Below, one piece after another: positions 46,595 to 58,139 of a DNA stretch of 64,000 nucleotides (its first letter is position 1; each line of letters begins with the position of its first letter). This stretch comes from Delphinus delphis (Eukaryota; Chordata; Mammalia; Artiodactyla; Delphinidae). Made by a program: the position numbers and the translations under genes. The notes beneath the pieces were generated by a model. The model was not told the origin of the DNA, ran no database searches, and saw only the letters and a list, made by a program, of their open reading frames with translations. The stretch covers positions 85,992,554 through 86,056,553 of the forward strand of contig NC_082697.1 in the NCBI RefSeq assembly GCF_949987515.2, read 5' to 3'.

Positions 46595-47095
46595 TCTAAC
46601 ACATTTTGTTTTTAACTTTTTATTTTGAAATAAGTATAGATTCATGGGAAGTCTAAAAGATAGATTAAAGAGGTCCCTCACATCCTTCACCCAATTTCCC
46701 CTAATGGTCAGGTTACATCTTACGTGACTACAGTCTGATATGAAAACCATGAACCGGCCACCGGTACCCTGTGCGTGTGTGGGATTGGTGTGACCACCCT
46801 CCTGCAGCCCTCCTGCTGACCCTTTATAGTCACCCTGCCCTCCTCCCTCCCCCATCCCCCACCCCGGCAACCACTTATTTGTTCTCCATCTCTAACATTC
46901 TATCATTTGGGGAATATTGTGCAAATGGAATCAGATAGAATGTGACCTTACGAGGCTGACGCTTGTCACTCATAATGCCCTTGAGATAGATACGCCCAGG
47001 TTGTTGCAGTATCGATGGAATATCTTTTCTGAACCATATTCCATGGTGTGGCGGTGCCACAGTTTTTTGTCTAATTATAGTCAGATACACAGACA
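46595..47095 (-). mobile_element. Old L1M 3' end
   Basis: ctttttattttgaaataagtatagattcatggg, ccccggcaaccacttatttgttctcc, and accatattccatggtgtggcggtgcc: antisense L1M in order. Confidence 0.75.
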
Positions 47096-47855
47096 TGCAC
47101 ACATACAGCTAGATATACACATACATACATATATTTGAAGAATGCATCATTTTTTTCTGACGTCAGAAATGTCAGAAGTTAGTGAATAATTTCTAGAGAA
47201 AATGGAATTATCGGCAATTACTTTCTTAGTTTGGGTTTGATACGGTGTGTGTGTGTGTGAGTTTTTAACCTTTCAAACTAAATTAACTTTGCTAATGTGG
47301 TCCATAGGGGAAAATCTCAGTCTTCCTAAAACTTACTGTTAAGGTCAGAGGGACTTGAGAAACCCTCTAACCAAATCCTATTTGATACTGAGGCAGTTTG
47401 CGGCCTGGGAGTTGAAGAAATGTGCCTGAAGTGGCAAAGCTGCTGAATGGCCCAGCCAAGATGAGGGCACAGGAACCTTGTCTAGTTGCTGGAGGCATGT
47501 CGAGGCCTTGGACCCAGCTCCGCAGAGGGCGGCACTCTTAGTTGCCTCTGGGGTGGCTCTTGCCTGAGGACACAGAAGCAGGAAGCGGAGGTATTTGCTA
47601 TTCTTGGATCATGTGCTGGTGAGAAACTTATGTGTTCCTGCTTGTGATGCTGGCCTTTCCCCTCCATTTCATTAATCACAAAGAGTATTGTATACTTACA
47701 GACCTCAAAAAAGCTATTCCTTAAAAAAAAATGCAGTGTTATGCATTTTAACATAGATCTTTGTGAAAAATGTTGCTGTAAACCTTTACCTCTGGAGGGT
47801 TTGTAAGCCAGTGACTTAATGGCCCAGGGTGGAAATGTGATATATAGTAGAATCA
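47096..47855. other. AT-rich intron, nothing recognised
   Basis: Short GT run at 47246-47260. No gene or repeat family recognised. Confidence 0.45.
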
Positions 47856-47859
47856 ATAA

Positions 47860-48370
47860 TGGAATATGTTGCATGATAACAAGGCCAGAAACCCCAAAGA
47901 AAAAGAATAATGGATTTGACTAAGTAAACATTTTTAACTGTTGTATGGGAAAAGTCAGCATAAAGAAAGTTAAAAGACAGATGACAAATTAGAAAAAAAA
48001 TCCGCAACCTAAAACAAAGGTGTTTTCTATATGTTAAGAGAGATTATGAAACAGCTGCAGCCTGCATGAGAGAGCTCTTGTAAGTGTATAAAAGAAGACT
48101 GAGTGAAAGAAGAAGCAGGATTACCAGCCTTGCTACTAACTATGGAAATGCACATTAAAGCAGTAATGAGGTAATCTTTGTCGGTTAGATTGGTGGTGAT
48201 TAATAATGTCCTGGGCTGATTGGGGTCATACGAAATAGGTCCTGCATACCTATGTGTGGCGGGAGTATAATGTGATTCAGTTTCTCAGTTTATGTCAAAA
48301 CATAAAGTGCTGTATCCTCTGGAGGTAGTTCAACTTCCAAGGAATTTATCCTAAAGCCATAATTATAAGA
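47860..48370 (+). mobile_element. Old L1 (L1ME-like) ORF2/3' remnant
   Basis: Sense pattern: aaagttaaaagacagatgacaaattagaaaaaaaatccgc, then atggaaatgcacattaaagcag, then caacttccaaggaatttatcctaaagcc. Confidence 0.65.
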
Positions 48371-49990
48371 TTTCCGGCTTCTAATTACAGTGGACTAGTT
48401 ATCTAGAGACTTCTGCTGAAAGTAATTTAAAATGCTAGATAAAATGTTAAAAATAACTTTATGAAAGCAGCTAAGCGCTGACAAGATTATAAAGTATGAC
48501 CAGGCCGAACCCTAAGAGAGAGTTGAACCTCGAGAGATAAGCAGACCCCGAGCAGCAGTTATTTCCTGAGAGAGCTGGTGATCTAAACCATGAACCTGAG
48601 CTATGATGTTTGACAGACTTTTCAGGGGCTCAGAAAGAGGTAGAAACTTAAGATCATCAAAGTTGAGGAATTGGTAGGAGACTCTTCCATAACAAGCTGG
48701 GACCTCAGAGGGTGAGGATGAGCCAGAAGGAAACCCACAAAACGGGGAGAGACGAGAGCTTTGCTTGGCTGCTGAGCCAGGGCAGGGAGGAGGGAGGAGG
48801 CAAAAGAAGACCCCCCTGTAGACCGGCTCCTCGGGGGACTTGCCACCCAGAGTTACAAGAGCAGTCCAAGAACCCCAGTGCTCTGAATTTAGGTTAAAGT
48901 GACACCAGACAGGTAGTGTGCCCAAGTAGCAAATGGAAACCCTCTCTGGAAAAGACACTCGAGTCCTAAACCTTGGAGATTCCCCGCAAATGATGTTTTT
49001 GAGGACAGAGGGCATCACAGAGATAGCCAAAGTCACCAGGAGACAGGGCACAATGCCTAGAATCAGAGGAAAGAACAGACGGCAGAAATGGACCCACAGT
49101 CTTCAGGTATTAGACGTATCAGACACAGGTTTTGAAACAACTATACTTTATACCCATGTAAAGTTGTACGTATAAAGTATGTGTATAAACAACTATTCTT
49201 TCTACATATATAACTTTATATGTGTATAAAGAAATAAAAGTTAGAAAATACCTTCAGGAAAAACTGGAAACTTACTAAAAGTGCTGTAACATATTTTGAA
49301 AGAACAAACCAGAACTTCTAGAATTGAAAAATACAAAAACCAAAAGTAAAAACTCGGTAGTTTGTACCCCATAAAAGAGAATATTAATAAAGTAGAAGAA
49401 ATATTGGAAGAAAGTATCAAGAATGTAGAACAGAGAGACAAAAACAGGGAAAAGATGAAAGATAGGTTGAGAGGTATCAAGGATGACGTGAGAAGGTCTA
49501 ATATACCTTTAAGCAGGACTTACAGAAAGAAGACCAGGGCAGGAGCAGTACTGGGACAGGCAGCGGCTGACAGAGTGTGTCAGGTCACAGGGTCAAGAAT
49601 CCCAGTGAATCCCAAGCAAGATGAGTAATTTAAAAAGGCTATAACTAGATAAATCATAACGAAACTGCGGAAAACCAAAGACAGAGGAACATCTTAAAAG
49701 TAGCTACAGAAAAAGGTAGAGATTAACTCTCAGTGAGTGACGGTATGACAGTTTTCTTCCCCAAAGCTGCAACAGAAGCCAGAAAGATAAACGATACTTT
49801 GAGGTCATGCCTGTGAGAGAATGTAACTCCTAATCTAGAATTCTGTAAAATTGAGGGCACAAAAGGGACATCTTCAAACAAAGTTGATCATCAGCAAATC
49901 CTCCTAAAGGAATCATAGGGGCTACACAGGAAGCAAGAGGAAAGGGATTCCAGGTGGAGGGTTTGAAACATAAGAAAGAATGGAGACTAA
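48371..49990 (+). mobile_element. Old L1/HAL1-like ORF1 region remnant
   Basis: From about 49050 the DNA follows an ORF1-type order: tattagacgtatcagacacaggttttg, agaacttctagaattgaaaaatac, gaacagagagacaaaaacagg, ggtctaatatacc, ccagaaagataaacg, and atctagaattctgtaaaat. One piece is open at 49362-49628 with a charged, coiled-coil-like N-terminus (NKVEEILEESIKNVEQRDKN). 48371-49050 is more diverged and only tentatively included. Confidence 0.6.
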
Positions 49991-49994
49991 TTTG

Positions 49995-50435
49995 CCTGGT
50001 ATTTTTTCTTTTGTTGGTCATGCTTTTGGTGTCGGATCCAAGATCAGGAAGGTTTACCCCTGTGTTTCCTTCTTATATTTAGGTTGCTCAACTACATTGT
50101 GGTTGTCTATCCATTCTGGGTGAATGTTTGTATATGGAATGAGGTAGGGGTCCAGTCTCCTTCTCTTGCACATGGACATCCGCTGTTCCAGCACCGTTTG
50201 TCGAACATCTGTTCTTTCCCCATCGAGTGGTCTTGGCACCCTTGATGAAAATCAATTGGTCATACATGTCTGGGTTCATTTCTGGATTCTCAGTTCTATT
50301 CCATTGGTCTATGTATCTGTCCTTATGCCAGTAACACACTATTTTGATTACCGTAGTTTTGTAGTAAGTTTTGAAATCCGGAAGCGTGAGTCCTTCAGCT
50401 TTGTTTTCTTTTTCTCATTGTGGTTTTGGTTTGCA
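49995..50435 (-). mobile_element. L1M ORF2 fragment, antisense
   Basis: Antisense ORF2 landmarks: catggacatccgctgttccagcaccg, ttccattggtctatgtatctgtcc, ttgattaccgtagttttgtagtaag. Confidence 0.75.
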
Positions 50436-50499
50436 TTCCGCTGAGGATGAATGATGTCACACCACTTTGGAAGAAGAATAAAGTGGGCGGGACTTGCTC

Positions 50500-50697
50500 T
50501 TCATGGAGGTCAGCAAACCACTGCCTGAAGGGGAACTTTCCTTTGGCTTATTTTTGTTTGAACCCCTAGTTTAAAAAAAATTTTTTTTTTACATTTGAAG
50601 AAGAAGAATATGCAGTAAGGATGACTGTATGTGGTCACCATAACCTAAAACATTTACCATCTGGATCTTTACAGAAAAGGTTTGCTATCCCCTTCTG
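50500..50697. mobile_element. hAT-like nonautonomous DNA transposon remnant
   Basis: Left ggtcagcaaaccac and right ctttacagaaaaggtttgctatcccc are recognisable complementary termini of the same family suggested at 15015-15385. The interior is decayed. Confidence 0.5.
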
Positions 50698-50699
50698 TA

Positions 50700-51480
50700 A
50701 TAGATACTGAGATTTATTTTTTAAAACAATTTAATAACCAATATAGTGGAGGTATTGGAACAGAATAAGGTAAGCAAATTGGTGGAACCACATAGGGAAC
50801 AATGAAAATGGATCCCTATACACACACCCAATTTCAAATGGCTTAGAGACCTAAATATGAGAAGCAAAACGATATATCTTTTAGGAGGTGATATAGAAGA
50901 ATCTTCATGATCTTGGGGGTGGGGAAGAGTCGAAGTCATTAAAACTGCAAATGCAGAAGGAAAAGATTAATACTTTGACTGCCATCAAATTAAGAACTTC
51001 TGTTCATCCAGAGAACACGTTCACCATCTATAACCTGCAAAGGAAACGTGTCCAGAGTGTTTAAAGAACCTCCACAAACCTGCGAGAAATAGGCAATTCA
51101 ATAGAAAAATGGATTCAAGGCTTGAAAGGCATTTCTGAGAAGAGGAAATGATATTATACACTCACCAGATTTCAGAAACTAAGACATTTGACAGTTCCAA
51201 GAATTGGCAAGGATGTGGAGTAACAGGAACTCTCATATTGAATACATCCTGGTGCTGGGGTGGGGGGTGTAGACTGGGGCCCCCAATTTAGAAAACAGAT
51301 TGGTATTGTTCACTAAAGCGTAAGATATGTATTCCTTGTTGCTGAATAGTCCCACTCCTAGGAACACACAAAGGCAGGTATGCAAATGTTCATAGCAGCA
51401 TTATTCATAATTGGAAACAATCCAAATGTCCCTCAAGAATAAGATGGTAAATACACTGATTTTTATTCCTGAGTACTGCA
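50700..51480 (+). mobile_element. Old L1M ORF2 C-terminal remnant
   Basis: Sense order: caaatggcttagagacctaaat, ttttaggaggtgatatagaag, aagaacttctgttcatcc, ggcaaggatgtggagtaacagg, cactcctaggaacacacaaagg, gcagcattattcataattgg. Confidence 0.75.
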
Positions 51481-52163
51481 GAGAACGTGGGCAAAGGACA
51501 GCTCCCCTCAACAGATGTGTGACGTTGAGCTAAAGAAGGCAGGCACAGAAGAATACGCATTGCACGCGTGCACTTTCATGCCATGAAACGTACATACGCA
51601 CAGCATGATTACCTTAAAAATGCAGCCACCGTGCTGAGGAACACATGCTAATGGGATAAAACTACAAGGGAGAAGTGACAGGTTAAGAAATAGTATCACC
51701 AGCATCAGCATAGGAGTCAGAGAGCATATCATGAGGGCATTTCTGGGGTGCAGGTCATGGTCCGCTCCCGGCCCTGGGGGGTTGCTGTTTTGTCAGTTCA
51801 ATTGTGCATTTTTCTTTTATGCACTTTTCTTATATGATGCCATAATTTATAAGAATAATGATAAGAATTTGAAAGGGAAAATATAATTAGATGAATACAC
51901 AGAAATTATTTGTGAACAGTGTTGATTGTATTGCTTATAAAAGGAGAAACAAAAAGGAAATAATCTAAGTACTGTCCAGTAGGGGTTGGCTGACTAAATT
52001 AGAATACTGACCACGCGACAGAATGCTATACAGCTGTTAGAAAACCTAGAAGAGAACTGTGTGTTGGCATAGAAAGAAGTCCCTGAAAAATCAAGTGGGA
52101 AAAGCAGATTAAAAATCAGTTATATATACAGCAGAGTCCTGTCTCTGTTTAGAAAGTGAAAAA

Positions 52164-52165
<2 letters not shown>
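51481..52165 (+). mobile_element. Tail of old L1 and a second L1/L2-like fragment
   Basis: 51481-51870 continues L1 3' UTR-like sequence. 51960-52140 (ccagtaggggttggctgac, atgctatacagctgttag) resembles another old L1 3' fragment. Confidence 0.45.

Positions 52166-52196
<31 letters not shown>
52166..52196. repeat. (GT)n microsatellite
   Basis: About 15 uninterrupted GT units. Confidence 0.95.
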
Positions 52197-52199
<3 letters not shown>

Positions 52200-53622
52200 A
52201 ATGCATAGAAAATCTAAAGCTGGAGAAAACATATCCACTGAACCATCTCAGTTGTTATCTTCCTTTTTTATTTTATATATGTTTAAAAGTACAAAAATAT
52301 ATATTCTTAAAATTACCTAAAAATTTTAATTGAGGTAGAAATATGTATTATTTTTGTAATCAGAAAAGGCCATGGAAACATTTTTAAATGAATTAGAAAA
52401 ATTAATGTCTGCAGAAAACAATTTTATAAATCTTATGCATTGTTTCTGAAAGAAATCTTAGGGTTTAAATAATTCTGGTTAGCTATAACGTACTATTAAT
52501 CTGAAAGTTTCGAAGGATGGTAGCGTCAACCTCCTTCCCACCTCCTTTTACCAGATTTTAACAAATTTAGTCAACCTCGGCAAGTGCTCAGTGAGCTGGA
52601 GGAATGGGAAGAGCCCCGGCCTCACTCATCACTTTTGCTCCATATTTGTGGAGCTTCAGCTCCGCAATCAGAGGGCAGCAGTGCCTTCCTGTTAGGTCGA
52701 CTCTGAGAAGTGTGGTAGCCCCGGGCACCACGCCTGGGGTGCAGTGTTTGTTTAATTATCCAGGTCACATATGCGGAGTTTCTCCTGTGCTCCCTGCAGC
52801 CATGGGCTGCAGAAGGAGCACCTCACCCCTTCCCCTCACCCAGAGCCAGGGTCCAGACGCCTGCAGAGGGAACCTGCCTCACACAGAGGGTGGAGAAATC
52901 CATGCGAGCGGGAATCATCGGTCAGGGTGTGGTGGAGGAAATCAGACCTTAACTTGGACGGGGTTCTATTGAAAGATGGAATTCTCAAAGGAAGCTGGGA
53001 GGGAGGAGGGTGTTGATGGTCGATAAAATCCATAAGTCGTAATCAGACTTTGAAACACTTAGTTAACTTGTGAAAGAAGCACCTAGAAAAATCAAGGCTT
53101 GCTCTATTCTGGCTGCCCTTAAAAAAGCTTTCCTGAGAATTTCTCATTTAAGCCAACTGAAACAGTTGATTTATTAACTGGTTAGACCTTTTTTCTTTTT
53201 TCTAAATTTTGGTAAAATATGCATTTTGCTTTTTTATGTCTCTTGTCACTAAACCTTTCTAGCAGACCAGTGTTAACAGTTGAGCAGGTGTATCCCAGTG
53301 AGTCTTGGGAAAGTTCAGGTTAAGGTGCTGCAGCTTAGTCTGTGTGTGTGAGCATTTCCTCCAAGGGATCGGTTCCCTGTGGATGTGACTGCAGCTGTGG
53401 CTTACCACTCAGTACAGAGGTGAGAAGATGGGAAGCGTTCCTCATCTTCTGAACTTGGAAGGCATCTTTGCTAGGATCACCAGGAACCCCTCAGAAGTTT
53501 TTATTAATATTCTCTGCTTGTAAGTAGTTTCAAGGTGTAGAAGTACCTCAGAGTTATTATTTAGGAGCCTTTCAGATCTGAGTGGGCGGATTCCGCAGCA
53601 GTAGTATTTGCCCCACGGTGTC
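52197..53622. other. Intron sequence, nothing recognised
   Basis: AT-rich to 52500, then mixed. A 122-codon open frame (52604-52972) has no domain. Confidence 0.5.
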
Positions 53623-54006
53623 TGTCTGAGTCTGCTCGGGCTACCATAACAAAATACAGCAGGCTTGGCAGTGTAAACAGCAAACATTTATTTCCCACAG
53701 TCCTGGAGGCTGGCAGTCCAAGACCAAGGTGCCAGCAGATTTGGTTCTTGGTGAGGGCCCTGCTCCTGGCTTGCAAACGGCTGCCTTCTCTGCTCACGTG
53801 GCCTCTTCTTTGTGCCCTTGGAGAGAGAGAGCTCTGGTCTGTCTTCCTCTTCTTACAAGGACACTAATTCCATCATGGGGACTCCACCTTGTGACTTCAT
53901 CTAAACCCAGTTACTCCCGAAGGCCCCACCTCCCAATACTATCGCTTTGGGGTTTAGGGCTTCAACACAAGAATTTGGGGTCGGGGGGACGAACAGTCAG
54001 TTCACA
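53623..54006 (-). mobile_element. Solo MaLR-type (ERVL-MaLR, MST-like) LTR
   Basis: Read on the minus strand it begins tgtgaactgactgttc and ends cagactcagaca. It has the MaLR hallmarks: cccaaattcttgtgttgaagccc, gggaggtggggcc and gggaaataaatgtttgc (polyadenylation signal aataaa). It is about 384 bp. No internal retroviral sequence or partner LTR is present, so this is a solo LTR from an ancient endogenous element with no protein-coding content. A flanking 5-bp duplication is not clear. Confidence 0.8.
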
Positions 54007-56030
54007 GCCGTGTCCCTTCCCTTGCTCCCTCTTCCTCACTACCTTTCCCAAAGGCAGTTAATTAACCAGCCTCTTTTTCCCTCCGCTCACTCCAGTCCTC
54101 TGTGTTTATTTCTATAAGGAGACAAGTTTTATTACGTGTTCAGCTACATTACCAGATCTGTGTCATCATTTTCATATGCTGGAATAAGAATGCATTATAA
54201 TTAAAATGGGATTTCCCTCATTTCCGGCCAAGAGTTTTAAACTCAGAGAATTAGATTGAATTAAATTTTTTATTTTAAAAGAGACCCCAGCCCCATGAAC
54301 TTTGAGAAAATCAGAATGCAGTGAGAGAAAAGTAGGGACCAGGGTTTGAGTTTGCCCGGTTTAGAATGCTGATGTAGAAATAGTAAGGTAGCTCTGAGGC
54401 ACATTCAGCCCTGATGAGCCACAGGACATCAGGCTTCTTTTTTGGCTTCTTCCTCTGCCATTTCGAGTCTGGTATAATGTTAACAAAACTCGTTACAGGA
54501 ATCTCTGGGCAGTAAATGGGTTTTATTCCTTGAAACACAAGTTAATTTTTATTCACAGTCTGGCACCTGCTCCTTCCATGACAGTGTTTCATTGTAAAGT
54601 TCTTAAAGACCAAACTAATGGTGGGAATGAGATGCTTTGGTGACATGGACACACGACACTGGAATAAGCGGTTCTGGTTGGAACTTGTTTTAATAAGGCT
54701 TTGATCTCCCCCCTTAAGCGATGTTTGATATAAAAGGAATGCCGTTTGGCTGTGGTCTGTTGCACTGGGCATTCTGCATCATTCTGGGGCATTTTAGCAA
54801 ATCCTCCAGAGCTTTTTTCTGAGTTTGTATTTCTCAAGCAGTATAATGGGACAAGCCTGCCTGTCTCACCAACACAGTTCATGTTTCAGACCAAATGTGA
54901 CTGTCCCTGGAGTCCGGGCGTCACTCCTTGCTCTGCTGAGCCAACGGGGCAGTGACTTCTGCGGTGACCAGTGCAGCCCCCAGGTCCCCTCTTCTGCTTA
55001 ATCCAGGCTCTGCTGTCAACTTGCTGATCATCGGCTGCCTGTTCTTGCATCTCTCTCCTTTTCACTCTCTCTTTCACAATTCTCACATTTCAAATATTTT
55101 ATCCTTCAGCTTCTCTTCCAGGATACCTTTCTCCACCCGGCTTTTGTCCACGGGGATGCGTTCCTCCTCTTTGCTGGTGTCATGGCAACTGCAGAATTGC
55201 AGAAGTCTGCTCTAGCCAGAAAAAGACTGGCGGCCCGCCAGCGCGGCCCCAGGTGTTGTCTTGGGGAAGGATTGGGGGTGGCTGAGAGAGGGAAGAGGGC
55301 AGCAGATGAGCAGGAGCGAGCCACAGAGTGTAAGCCAGGCGTCCTGGCCTGTCCTTCTCTGACACTAACTTTAATCACTCACACTCCTCAGAGCCCTCAT
55401 TTCCTTCTTCTCACTGTCTCACGGGTGTGCTGCCTGCCAAGACAGTGTCTGCGGAAGTGCTCTGAAAGCACAGGCACCAGGTAGAGGAAAGTTACAAGGC
55501 TGCTGTCCAGATGATACCTTCAGTATCCTTCAGCGGTCCTCATGTATTAACAGAGCTGGCAAAGAACTTTGGCCACAGTTCTGTTTGAGACACTGGGCAG
55601 AGTGGTCCTCCTGAGCTCTGGTGACTAAGACAGAGGGATTGCGAATCAAGGCTCTATTTTCAGATATTTTTTCTTCCTCTCTGTTACTCTTTACCTGTTC
55701 TTTATCTTCCAGAACTTCTTACTTAAATCTCAGTCTCCCAAGACTGTTCAGGATGGCTCTATCTCATTCCAGTCAATGTATATGGTGATATTTAGCCCCA
55801 AACAAGGTTTTAAAATACAGAAAAAGCAGTGTAGTAACTCCAGAAAATGGACAACTCGATCAACCCTATTAAAATAAAACCTTAAAACCCAAGAAACTAG
55901 TTGCAGTGGTTGCCTATAGAGAGGAGAGTTGGGTAGCTGGGAGACAGACTTACTTCTCCAGTGTCCCACTTCCCACCCTCCCTTTTTTTTTTTTAACTTT
56001 TAATTTTGTGCTGTGTTGTATTACCTATTC
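54007..56030. other. Intron sequence, nothing recognised
   Basis: No splice-flanked coding exon, RNA gene or clear repeat; T-run at about 55983-55994. Confidence 0.5.
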
Positions 56031-56034
56031 AAAA

Positions 56035-57640
56035 ATTTCCTGGTTTCAAACCTTACTACAAAGCTATAGTAATCAAAATAGTATGGTATTTGCATAGAGA
56101 CAGACATTTTGACCAATGGAATACTATAGAGAACCCAGAAATAATCCCTTGCATATATGTTCAAATGATTTTTTGACAAGGGTGCCAAGACCATTCAATG
56201 GGGAAAGGACAGTCTTTTCAACAAAAGATGCTGGTGCTGGAAAAAACTGGAACTTCACATGAATGAAGCTGGACCCTCGCCTAATACCATATACAAAAAT
56301 GAACTCAAAATGGATTATAGACCTAAATATAAGACTGAACACTCTAAAACTCACAGAAGAAAACATAGGGCAAAACTTCATGACATGGGATTTGGCGATC
56401 ATTTCATGAATATGACGCCAGTGGCACAGGCAACAAAATGAAAAATAGACAAATTGGATTCTACAAGAAAATTATAAGATTTTGTGCATTAAAAGACACT
56501 ATCAGCAGAGTAAAAAGGCAACCCACAGAATGGGAGGAAACATTTGCAAATCATGTATGTTATAAGAGATTAATATCCAGACCATATAGAGAATTCTCCA
56601 AACTCGACAAAAAAATAAACTCTCTGACTCAAAAATGGACAAAGGACTTGAACAGACACTGCCAAAGAATATATGCAAATGTCCAGTGAGGATATGAAAA
56701 GATGCTCAACATCACTGATTATTAGAGAAATACAAATCTTCCACCTCATACCCATTAGGATGGCTACAGTGTTTTAAAAAATAAGTGTTGGTGGGGCTTC
56801 CCTGGTGGCGCAGTGGTTGGGAGTCCGCCTGCCGATGCAGGGGACACAGGTTCGTGCCCCGGTCTGGGATGGTCCCACATGCCGCGAAGCGGCTAGGCCC
56901 ATGAGCCATGGCCGCTGAGCCTGCGCGTCCGGAGCCTGTGCTCCGCAACGGGAGAGGCCACAACAGTGAGAGGCCCGCGTACCGCAAAAAAAAAAAAAAA
57001 AAAAAAAGTGTTGGCGAAGATGTAGAGAAATTGGAACCCTTGTGCACTGTTGTGGGATTATAAAAAGGTGTGGCCACTGTGGGAAACAGAATGGCAACTC
57101 ATAAAAAATTTAAAATAAGATTACTGTGTGATCCAGCAGCTCTACTTCTGGGTATACTCAAAAGAATTGAAAGCAGGGTCTTGAGATATTGGTACACCCA
57201 TGTTCATAGCTGCATTATTCACAATAGCTAAAGCATGAAAGCAACCCAGGTATCCATCAGTGGATAAATGGGTAAGCAAAGTGTGTTGTATATACATACA
57301 ATGGAATATTATTCAGCCTCGGAAAGGAAGTCCTGTCACGTACTGCAGTGCGTGAATCTTGAGGATCTATGCTAAGTAAAATAAGCCAGTCTACTAAAAG
57401 AGAAATACTATATGATTCCAGTCATATGAAATACTTAGAATATTCAAAATCATAGGCACAGAAAGTAAAATGGTGATTGCCAGGGGCTAGGAGCAGGGGA
57501 GAATGAGAAGTTATTTTTTAATGGTTCCAGAGTTTCTGCTTTACAAGATTAAAAGAGCTGTGGAGAATAGCGGCAGTGCTTGCACAACATGATGAATGTA
57601 TTTAACACCACTGAACTGTTAAGCAGTTGTATATAAAAGA
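56035..57640 (+). mobile_element. L1 segment A: ORF2 C-terminal region plus 3' end
   Basis: Starts at the RT/C-terminal junction (tggtttcaaaccttactacaaagc). It runs through gtaatcaaaatagtatggta, tgggaggaaacatttgc and tacaatggaatattattcagcc to a 3' UTR ending about 57640 in a G-run. No frame survives. It hosts the SINE at 56792-57005. Confidence 0.85.
56792..57005 (+). mobile_element. CHR-type SINE (short form)
   Basis: Head ggcttccctggtggcgcagtgg and a long A-tail. A 9-bp duplication aagtgttgg lies at 56783-56791 and 57006-57014. Confidence 0.95.
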
Positions 57641-57761
57641 CAAAAAGGGGGGGGAACAGAAACAACGAAGGTAACAAGTAGAAAACAGTAACAAATGTGA
57701 CAGATGTTAATCCAGCTATATCAATAATCCCCAAATACTGGAGATTAAACAACATACTTCT

Positions 57762-58111
57762 GGAACTTCTCTGATGGCACAGTGGTTAAGAATCTGCCTG
57801 CCAATGCAGGGGACACAGATTCAGTCCCTGGTCCGGGAAGATCCCAGATGCCGTGGAGCAACTAAGCCCGTGCACCACGAGTACTGAGCCTGCACACTAG
57901 AGCCTGCGAGCCACAACTACTGAGCCCACATGCCATAACTCCTTAAGCCCATGCACCTAGAGCCCATGCTCCACGACAAGAGAAGCCACTGCAATGAGAA
58001 GCCCACGCACTGCCAAAAAGAGTGGCCCCCATTCACTGCAACTAGAGAAAGCCCGCGCACAGCAATGAAGACCCAACACAGCCAAAAATAATAAATAAAT
58101 TTTAAATAAAT
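57762..58111 (+). mobile_element. CHR-type SINE, long form
   Basis: Head aacttctctgatggcacagtgg, repeated agagcctgcgagccacaac and agagaaagcccgcgcac units, (ATAA)n tail. Duplications aaacaacatacttct (57747-57761) and aaacaatacacttct (58112-58126) differ at two bases. Confidence 0.93.
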
Positions 58112-58139
58112 AAACAATACACTTCTAAATAACACGTGG

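Noticed and set aside
53623..54006. A full endogenous retrovirus
   Set aside because: Only one LTR-like unit is present, with no internal region and no second LTR nearby.
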